Origin: Spirochaetaceae bacterium | GTDB lineage: Bacteria > Spirochaetota > Spirochaetia > SZUA-6 > Bin103 | Assembly (NCBI GenBank): GCA_026710565.1 | Contig: JAPOQV010000041.1 | Span: forward strand, 1-13,496 | DNA length: 13,496 bases | Direction of reading: 5' to 3' | Shown: one piece after another, positions 1-5,496 of the stretch | Layout: every line of letters starts with the position of its first letter | Numbering within the stretch: position 1 is the first letter of the stretch | The notes under the pieces: model-generated | Seen by the model: only the letters and a program-made list of their open reading frames with translations | Database searches by the model: none | What the model was told of the DNA's origin: nothing | Position numbers and translations under genes: made by a program

Positions 1-1
1 G

Positions 2-433
2 CGACACGGGCCCTGGGGCGGGGCGGAGTGGGGCGGGAGCGGGTGGCTGGCGTGGGACCCGAACCCGGGATCGGAGCTGGGGCCGGCGCTGACGGTGAGC
101 CCGTCGATCGGCGCGAGCGCCGAAGGCGGAGCGGCGGCGCTGTGGAGCCTCGGGACGCTGGCCGGGCTGGATGGCGACCCGATGGACGCGAGCGGGACCG
201 GAAGGGTCGACGCCAGGTTCGGCTACGGGCTGGACCTGATGGGAGGCGTCGGGGTGCCGTGGGTCGGCATCGGGGTCTCGGAGCGCGAACGGGAATACCG
301 GCTGGGCTATGAATTCCACGCCGGCCGGCCGGCCGCTACCGAGGTTCGGGTCGGACTGGTGGCGACGCGCCGTGAGCCTGTCAACGCCGAGCCTGAGCAC
401 ACGCTCTCCGTCCAGTCGACGGTGAGCTGGTAG
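2..433 (+). CDS. C-terminal end of an outer-membrane beta-barrel (autotransporter-like) protein, 5' partial
   Basis: The frame is open from the window edge to TAG at 431-433, giving 143 visible residues; the start lies upstream of the window. The visible part is rich in Gly, Trp and alternating hydrophobic/polar residues, as in amphipathic beta-strands. It contains successive strand-like blocks (around FGYGLDLMGGVGVPWVGIG and YRLGYEFHAG), then VRVGLVATRREP, an acidic turn (NAEPEHTLSV) and a final STVSW. A terminal aromatic residue is the classic signal for insertion of barrels by the BAM complex. The 'RLGY...ATRRE...PEH' ending is one I associate with autotransporter-like barrel ends of large repeat-containing surface proteins; this is recall, not a search. 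The passenger or upstream domain is not visible, so its cargo or function cannot be stated. An internal ATG at 182 and a GTG at 95 are not convincing starts, because the barrel pattern continues upstream of both. Confidence 0.7.
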   Translation, partial: RHGPWGGAEWGGSGWLAWDPNPGSELGPALTVSPSIGASAEGGAAALWSLGTLAGLDGDPMDASGTGRVDARFGYGLDLMGGVGVPWVGIGVSEREREYRLGYEFHAGRPAATEVRVGLVATRREPVNAEPEHTLSVQSTVSW

Positions 434-459
434 ACGCACCGCGATCGAAGAGCGACGCG

Positions 460-507
460 CGATCGCTCGCCGGCTGGTCCAACCGACGCCAGCCCGGCGA
501 GCGATCG
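460..507 (+). terminator. Strong hairpin after the beta-barrel gene, probable terminator
   Basis: A perfect 14-bp inverted repeat (460-473 pairing with 494-507) sits 26 bp after the stop of the barrel gene. The stem can be extended inside by CTGG/CCAG (474-477 with 489-492, one bulged base), leaving an 11-nt loop. Only a weak T-stretch (cgtttg) follows, so termination may be imperfect or Rho-assisted. The same structure would also work on the opposite strand. Confidence 0.5.
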
Positions 508-686
508 ACGCGTTTGTGAGCAGACGTCACAGTCTGAGCCATGCGAACATCAGAAATCGGCGCGTTGCAGCGCTACTGGTACCGGGCTACCGTCATTGCG
601 GACGAATCGTTCCGGGATCGCCGAGTGGCGACGGGTTGTGGCGCTCCCCGGAGCCGCTTCTCCAGAGCGCATACGGAGGCTCATGA

Positions 687-1025
687 ATGACTGTGGGAAC
701 TACGAGTCAACACGTCGTGACTACCCCTGACGTGTGCGGCGGCAAGCCTCGGATCGCGGGCCGTCGCATCACGGTTGCGAATGTCGTTATCTGGCACGAA
801 CGTCTCGGCAGGAGCGCTGATGAGATAGCCACGGAGTACGATCTGACGCTCGGTGACGTCTATGCGGCTTTGGCCTACTACTTCGATCACCGTGCGGAGA
901 TCGACGAGTCGATTGCAGAGAGCAAGGCGTTGATCGCGACGTTACGGAAGGAAAACGCATCGAGACTCGCCGAGAAACTCCGCGAGCAAACCACACATGG
1001 CGAGCGTCCGGTTCTTCACGGATGA
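687..1025 (+). CDS. DUF433-family protein, antitoxin-like partner
   Basis: This 112-residue protein has the DUF433 core at about residues 14-70: PDVCGGKPRIAGRRITV followed by an acidic helix (ADEIATEYDLTLGDV) and AALAYYFDH. This is the usual winged-helix-like DUF433 signature. The family is commonly found beside DUF5615 PIN-like proteins and is taken to be the antitoxin and DNA-binding autorepressor. The C-terminal 40 residues are charged and helical (ESKALIATLRKENASRLAEKL) and could be the toxin-wrapping tail. The start is set by GGAGG at 675-679, seven bases before ATG 687; an ATG at 683 would be too close. It overlaps the next gene by 29 nt, so the two are probably translationally coupled. 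TTGCAG (565-570), 17 nt and TACCGT (588-593) form a weak promoter-like pair upstream. Confidence 0.8.
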   Translation: MTVGTTSQHVVTTPDVCGGKPRIAGRRITVANVVIWHERLGRSADEIATEYDLTLGDVYAALAYYFDHRAEIDESIAESKALIATLRKENASRLAEKLREQTTHGERPVLHG

Positions 1026-1326
1026 ACAGGTCTCAAAGGCAGTCATCATGGGACTTCGCCGTAGAGGCGTGGATGTCTTGACTGTTCCCGAAGCGGGGAC
1101 CCTGGGAGCTTCGGAAGTCGATCAATTGCGGCGGGCACGAGATGAATGGCGCGTCATCTTCACGCATGACGATGACTTCCTGCGACTGGCCCCAGCGGGA
1201 ACAAGGCATGCAGGGATCGTCTATGCGACCCAGGACCGTCCGATCGGAGAGATCATTCGCGGTCTAATGCTGATCCACGAAGTGCTGGAGGCCGAAGACA
1301 TGGTTGGGCGCGTGGAGTATCTGTGA
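997..1326 (+). CDS. DUF5615 PIN-like protein, probable toxin partner
   Basis: This 109-residue protein fits the DUF5615 (Mut7-C-like PIN) family in length and pattern. It opens with strand VRFFTDEQVS carrying Asp9-Glu10, followed by GLRRRGVDVLTV, then GASEVDQLRRA, VIFTHDDDF (Asp58-60) and HAGIVYA. These acidic clusters match the PIN-fold metal-binding positions, so an RNase activity is plausible, although toxin activity in this subfamily is inferred from gene pairing. The gene starts inside the DUF433 ORF (29-nt overlap), a typical two-gene toxin-antitoxin layout with the antitoxin first. Both members look full length and intact, unlike the second module further right. Confidence 0.78.
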   Translation: MASVRFFTDEQVSKAVIMGLRRRGVDVLTVPEAGTLGASEVDQLRRARDEWRVIFTHDDDFLRLAPAGTRHAGIVYATQDRPIGEIIRGLMLIHEVLEAEDMVGRVEYL

Positions 1327-1362
1327 GCCAACGACCTCCGGAGACGGCTGAAAGGCGGGGGC

Positions 1363-1494
1363 ATGATGGCCATTGATTTGATCATTGCTATCGTTGGTTC
1401 GTTGGTTCAGCTACTGCCCCGAAAGAGAAAATATCCGTCTGTGGTGGATGTGCCACAAGCAAGCGCACGAATAGTTGAGGGACGGGAATCGTAA
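1363..1494 (+). CDS. Small hydrophobic ORF, 43 aa, function unknown
   Basis: An ATGATG start lies seven bases after AAAGG (1351-1355), and the frame runs to TAA at 1492-1494. Residues about 3-18 form one hydrophobic stretch (IDLIIAIVGSLVQLL). A basic cluster (PRKRK) and a polar tail follow, a layout consistent with a single-span membrane peptide with the basic side in the cytoplasm. The coding stretch is noticeably poorer in G+C than all neighbouring genes. It lies 36 bp behind the DUF5615 gene and could be co-transcribed with it. I do not recognise it. It may be a chance ORF, although the hydrophobic segment plus a ribosome binding site is suggestive. Confidence 0.3.
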   Translation: MMAIDLIIAIVGSLVQLLPRKRKYPSVVDVPQASARIVEGRES

Positions 1495-1613
1495 CGAATC
1501 CCTTGTCGGTCGTGCCAGCGCCGCGCACTCTATCGGGGGACGACTCTTGCCGCCGAGATCGACCCCAACAAGCCTCACGATCTGCACACGTCGGTGGACC
1601 TGATCTGTAGGGT

Positions 1614-3665
1614 GTGCATCCGCGCCAGTATGATGGGCCGGTGAACGAAACGCACATACTCTGGGACTGCTACGGCATCCCGCACATCCATGCGCCCGAT
1701 CACCGCAGGTTGTTCTACGCTTACGGCTACGCGCAGATGGAGGCGCACGGCGAGCTGCTGACACGGCTCTACGCGCAGGGCAGGGGGCGCGCCGCCGAGT
1801 TCTACGGCGCCGACTGGCTCGACGATGACCGCTGGGTATGGACCAACGCCATCCCGCAGCGCGCCGCGCGGTGGGCCACGCAACAGAGCGCGGAGTTCGC
1901 GCCGCTGCTGCACGCCTTCGTCGCCGGCCTGAACGCGTCGGCAGCCTCGCAGGGCGATGCTCTCGGAACGGCCGCCCGCTGCGTCCTGCCGTTCACCGTC
2001 GCCGACGTGCTCGCCCACACGATGCGCGTCATCAACTTCGAGTGGCAGGCGAGCCGGGAGCGGGTGGCGTCCCGGCTGACCGAGGCGAGCACCGCACCCA
2101 GCGAATCGAACGGCTGGGCGATCGGTCCCGCCAAGTCCGCGTCCGGCAACGTCATGCTGCTGAGCAACTCGCACCTGCACTGGGGCGACCGGAACACCTA
2201 CTTCGAGGTGCAGCTCACCGCTCCGGGCGTGACCTCGTACGGCGCGGTCTGGGTCGGTTTCCCGGTCCTGCGCCAGTGCTTCACCGAGTACCTCGGCTGG
2301 ACCCAGACCACGAACCCACCCAACCTGGCCACCCTCTACCGCCTGTCGCCGACCCGCGGCGGCTACGAGCTGGACGGCAGCACGCGGCCGTTCGCCGTCG
2401 AGCGTCAGGTGGTCAAGGTGCTCCGCGAGGACGGCACCGTGGACTCCGAGCCGTTGACCATTCGCCGCTCCGCGCACGGACCCGTCGTGGCGGAAGAGGA
2501 TGCCAAGCCCGTGGCGCTGCGGGTGGCCGGCACCGCCCGGCCGCGGATGCTGGAGCAGTTCTGGCGCATGGGCCTGGCGCGCAACCTGGAGCAGTTCCAC
2601 GCCGCCATGGCCATGCAGCAACTCCCGCTGTTCAACACCATGTACGGCGACCGCGACGGGCACATCATGTACCTGTACAACGCCGCGCTGCCGCTGCGCG
2701 AGCCCGCCGACGAGCGCTTCTGGCGCGGCCTGGTGCCGGGCACCGACTCCGCGCTGATCTGGTCATCGGAGGTGGTGCCCTACGCGGAGCTGCCCAAGGT
2801 GATCGATCCGCCGGGCGGCTGGGTGCAGAACTGCAACGACTCGCCCTGGACCTGCACGCACCCGATGGTGCTCGATCCTGCCGACTGGACGCCGCAGATC
2901 GCACCGGAGCCCAGCCACACGCCGCGCGCCATGCGCAGCATCCGGCTGCTGTCGCAGGCGGGCAGGATCAGCCTTGCCGACCTCAAGGCGATGAAGCTGT
3001 CGACACGGGTCGAGCTGGCCGACCACTTCGTGGACGACCTGTCGGAGGCTGCCGAGCGGCTCGGCGGCGAGCGGACGCGACGCGCCGCGGAGGTCCTGCG
3101 GCGGTGGGACCGCGCGACCGACAACGACAGCGTCGGCGCGCTCCTGTTCCACCGCTTCCTGACCGCGGCCGGCGACGAACTCCAGGAGATCGGCGGGTCC
3201 CGCGTCCCCGCCGACCCGGCTGAACCGCTGACCACGCCACGCGGCTTCGCTGCTCCCGAGCGGGCGGTGACGGCGCTCGACGCGGCGGCGGAGGACCTGG
3301 AGCGCGAATACGGCACCCTGCACGTGCGCTGGGGCGACGCGGTGCGCCTGCGCCGGGGCTCCCTCGACCTGCCCGGCAACGGCGCACCCAGCCAGATGGG
3401 GGCGATCCGCGCGTCCGGCCTGGGTCCCTTCACGGACGGAGAGACACAGATCGTCAGCGGCGACACCTTCTACGCCGTCGTGGAGTTCTCGGACCCGGTC
3501 CGCGGTGAAGCCCTGCTCGGCTACGGCAACTGGTCACGCGCGGGATCCAAGCACGTCACCGACCAACTGGAGCTGGCCTCGCAGAAGCGGATGCGGCCGA
3601 TCCTCCGCACGCGCCGGGAGATCGAAGCCGCCCTGGAGCACCGGCAGGAGCTGGAGCCCGACTGA
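1614..3665 (+). CDS. Penicillin acylase / acyl-homoserine-lactone acylase family protein (Ntn hydrolase)
   Basis: This is a full-length 683-residue member of the penicillin acylase superfamily (PF01804), which hydrolyses amide bonds of beta-lactams, acyl-homoserine lactones or related N-acyl compounds. The N-terminal alpha part has the family's D-YGIPHIHA motif (residues 18-27). The autocatalytic cleavage site is Glu164-Ser165 in ESNGWAIGP, so Ser165 becomes the beta-subunit nucleophile. His187 (SNSHLHW) falls at beta-23, the known His position. HGPVV (289-292), YGDRDG and QNCNDSPW (Asn406/408, beta-242/244, near the known oxyanion Asn) complete the site. Normal members are secreted, but this one has no signal peptide: it begins almost at the first conserved motif. 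An in-frame TAG at 1608 limits the start to GTG 1614 or GTG 1641; the second is equally good. The substrate cannot be told. Confidence 0.85.
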   Translation: MHPRQYDGPVNETHILWDCYGIPHIHAPDHRRLFYAYGYAQMEAHGELLTRLYAQGRGRAAEFYGADWLDDDRWVWTNAIPQRAARWATQQSAEFAPLLHAFVAGLNASAASQGDALGTAARCVLPFTVADVLAHTMRVINFEWQASRERVASRLTEASTAPSESNGWAIGPAKSASGNVMLLSNSHLHWGDRNTYFEVQLTAPGVTSYGAVWVGFPVLRQCFTEYLGWTQTTNPPNLATLYRLSPTRGGYELDGSTRPFAVERQVVKVLREDGTVDSEPLTIRRSAHGPVVAEEDAKPVALRVAGTARPRMLEQFWRMGLARNLEQFHAAMAMQQLPLFNTMYGDRDGHIMYLYNAALPLREPADERFWRGLVPGTDSALIWSSEVVPYAELPKVIDPPGGWVQNCNDSPWTCTHPMVLDPADWTPQIAPEPSHTPRAMRSIRLLSQAGRISLADLKAMKLSTRVELADHFVDDLSEAAERLGGERTRRAAEVLRRWDRATDNDSVGALLFHRFLTAAGDELQEIGGSRVPADPAEPLTTPRGFAAPERAVTALDAAAEDLEREYGTLHVRWGDAVRLRRGSLDLPGNGAPSQMGAIRASGLGPFTDGETQIVSGDTFYAVVEFSDPVRGEALLGYGNWSRAGSKHVTDQLELASQKRMRPILRTRREIEAALEHRQELEPD

Positions 3666-3670
3666 CGGCT

Positions 3671-4024
3671 TTGAGTTCGCGCCGCTGCCTGCTGGCGCGA
3701 TGCCAGCCTCTGATCGGCCAAGCGCTGTTTACCGAGTACGAAGCAGTGCTGTCGCGCTCGGGCCTTTCTCTGCGCTCGCCGATCTCATCTATTGAGCGAG
3801 ATGTGCTGTGGGAGACATTCGCGAGTTGCTGCCGGTGGGTGCGTGTACGTTACCTGTGGCGTCCGAACCTGCCCGACGAGTCAGACAACCACATCGTCGA
3901 GCTGGCCGTCGCTGGCGGCGCGGAGGCAATCGTGACTCACAACCGGCGCGACTTCGAACGCGCGGAACTCAGCTTCCCAGGGCTACGGATCGTTACTCCG
4001 GGAGCACTTGTAGAGGAGGAGTGA
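3671..4024 (+). pseudogene. PIN-domain toxin (COG1569-like), N-terminally truncated
   Basis: Translation from TTG 3671 gives 117 residues that match the C-terminal three quarters of the 'putative toxin component, PIN family' group. Visible motifs are ALFTEYEAVL (Glu22), WRPNLPDESDNH (Asp69, Asp72), VELAVAGGAEAIVTHN and RRDF (Asp94), ending in LRIVTP. The usual opening strand with the first catalytic Asp (VLDTNV) and the next helix, about 25-35 residues, are missing. The five bases upstream join directly to the end of the acylase gene, so the missing part is not in another frame nearby. No ribosome binding site precedes the TTG. The first metal ligand is gone, so RNase activity is unlikely; the gene was probably clipped by the recombination that placed it behind the acylase. 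The antitoxin gene follows after one base. Confidence 0.68.
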
Positions 4025-4025
4025 A

Positions 4026-4277
4026 GTGTCGACGTTGACCATTCGCCTGCCCGACGATACTCACGGGCGACTGAAGGAGATCGCCCGACAGCGGGGCATG
4101 AGCATGAACAAGCTGATGGAAGAGCTCTCGACCGTGGCAATCACGCAGTACGATGCGGAGACGCGGTTCCGTGCCCTGGCGGCTCGCGGGTCGGTGGACG
4201 AGGGCCTGCGGATCCTGGACAAGCTCGACGCGGCGTTCGGCAGGGCGAACCGTGCCCAGGGAGACGGTCCCCGATAA
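4026..4277 (+). CDS. Ribbon-helix-helix antitoxin, HicB/Arc-like
   Basis: This 83-residue protein has a typical RHH/MetJ-Arc DNA-binding unit at residues 3-40: strand LTIRLPDD, then helix RLKEIARQRG, turn MSMNK and helix LMEELSTVAI. The charged helical tail (residues 45-80) would contact a PIN toxin. GTG 4026 is supported by an AGGAGG-type site in tagaggaggag just upstream, about six bases away. It begins one base after the truncated PIN gene, the usual toxin-then-antitoxin order for this PIN group. With the toxin broken, the antitoxin appears orphaned; it could persist as a regulator or protect against related toxins. Confidence 0.75.
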   Translation: MSTLTIRLPDDTHGRLKEIARQRGMSMNKLMEELSTVAITQYDAETRFRALAARGSVDEGLRILDKLDAAFGRANRAQGDGPR

Positions 4278-4328
4278 TCGGCACGCGGTCCGCTTAACGG
4301 GTGCCGGCCTCGTGGGTATCCTCGCCAC

Positions 4329-5474
4329 ATGCGCGTCGTCGACGGCGGTGTGGTATTCGAGGCTGCCTCCGCGGACGGCGGACGCGCCTGTACCTGCTTC
4401 ACCGGCGTGCGTCCACTCGGCGACGGCACCATACTGGTCACCTTCCGGCAGGCGAGCGCGCGCAAGAGCGCCGACGGCGGCATGGTGATCCACGCCAGCC
4501 GGGACGGCGGTGCGACCTGGCAGCGGCGCTACGACACCCGCGGCGCCGATGACTGGGCGGGGACGCCGGGCGAGGTCTACAGCTTCTCGCTGCGGGAGGA
4601 GCCCGATGGCGCGTTGCTGTCAACCGGGCTCTGGATCGACCGGTCCGGACCGGAGCGGCCCTTCTCCCATCCGCAGACCAGCGGTCTGTTGCCGATGCGC
4701 ATATTCCACACCAGGTCCACCGATGCCGGCTCGAGCTGGTCGCCGTGGCGCCGGATGGAGACCCCGCCGCACGTGGCGGCCTCGCCCTGCTCGATGCCGG
4801 TGCTCGACCTGGCGGGCGGAGTCCTCGCCCAGCCCTACGAGTGCTGGAAGGAGTACGAGGATCCGGCCCCGGCCCCGCAGGCGGCCTACCTGCGACTGTC
4901 GCACGACGGCGGCGCCACCTGGCCCGACTACGTGCAGGTGGCTCGCGACCGGGGAGGCGGCCGGTTCTACTGGGATCAGCGGCTGGCCGTTCACCCGGAG
5001 ACGGGGCGGCTGGTGGCCATGTTCTGGACCCATGACGCCCGCGCCGGTCAGCCGCTCGACGTGCACATCGCCTGGGGTGAACCCGACGGCGGAGGCTGGA
5101 CCGAGCCGGTCGGCACCGGCATCGCCGGCAACCACACGCAGCCGCTGGCGGTCGGGGGCGACCGGCTCGTCGCCTTCTATCCGACCCGCGGCGTGGGCCG
5201 GGACGCCATGCGGGCGATCATGGCGGCCGAGAGCCACGATTTCGGGCGGACGTGGGACCGGGCGTCCGGCACGGTCGTGTATCGGAGCGAGCACGACGAG
5301 GAGGCGGGCTCGCGCGCCGGCCGCACGCTGCTGGACACGTGGAGCGACATGACCGAGTGGCGCTACGGGCATCCGCGGGCCGCGCTGCTCCCCGACGGCA
5401 CGGTGTTCGTCGTCTTCTACGCGGGCGCGACCTCGTCGGTGACCGACGTGCGCTGGGCCCGGCTGGAGCTCTGA
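4329..5474 (+). CDS. Sialidase-like BNR / Asp-box beta-propeller protein
   Basis: The 381-residue protein has four Asp boxes of the form S-x-D-x-G-x-x-W: residues 57-64 (SRDGGATW), 130-137 (STDAGSSW), 191-198 (SHDGGATW) and 302-309 (SHDFGRTW). It also repeats the strand pattern 'LPDGTVFVVFY' (start LGDGTILVTFR, end LLPDGTVFVVFYAG). This is the fold of sialidases and related exo-glycosidases (BNR_2 group). No signal peptide is present, so it is predicted cytoplasmic, unlike typical secreted sialidases. Whether the Arg triad and Tyr/Glu pair of true sialidases are present cannot be settled by eye, so the substrate is open; many such proteins in environmental genomes carry only the generic name. 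ATG 4329 has no strong ribosome binding site. It lies 51 bp after the antitoxin gene and converges on the dehydrogenase gene. Confidence 0.7.
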   Translation: MRVVDGGVVFEAASADGGRACTCFTGVRPLGDGTILVTFRQASARKSADGGMVIHASRDGGATWQRRYDTRGADDWAGTPGEVYSFSLREEPDGALLSTGLWIDRSGPERPFSHPQTSGLLPMRIFHTRSTDAGSSWSPWRRMETPPHVAASPCSMPVLDLAGGVLAQPYECWKEYEDPAPAPQAAYLRLSHDGGATWPDYVQVARDRGGGRFYWDQRLAVHPETGRLVAMFWTHDARAGQPLDVHIAWGEPDGGGWTEPVGTGIAGNHTQPLAVGGDRLVAFYPTRGVGRDAMRAIMAAESHDFGRTWDRASGTVVYRSEHDEEAGSRAGRTLLDTWSDMTEWRYGHPRAALLPDGTVFVVFYAGATSSVTDVRWARLEL

Positions 5475-5496
5475 GCCAAGCCCCGGAGCGCCGGCG

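Noticed and set aside
541..690. 49-codon frame with an ATGA overlap to the DUF433 gene
   Set aside because: It has no ribosome binding site, an Arg-rich product, and covers the likely promoter of the toxin-antitoxin pair; the overlap is probably chance.
1575..2663. Long open frame on the minus strand opposite the acylase gene
   Set aside because: It mirrors the codon structure of the real gene at high GC, is rich in Arg, Gly, His and Val without any domain, and has no ribosome binding site.
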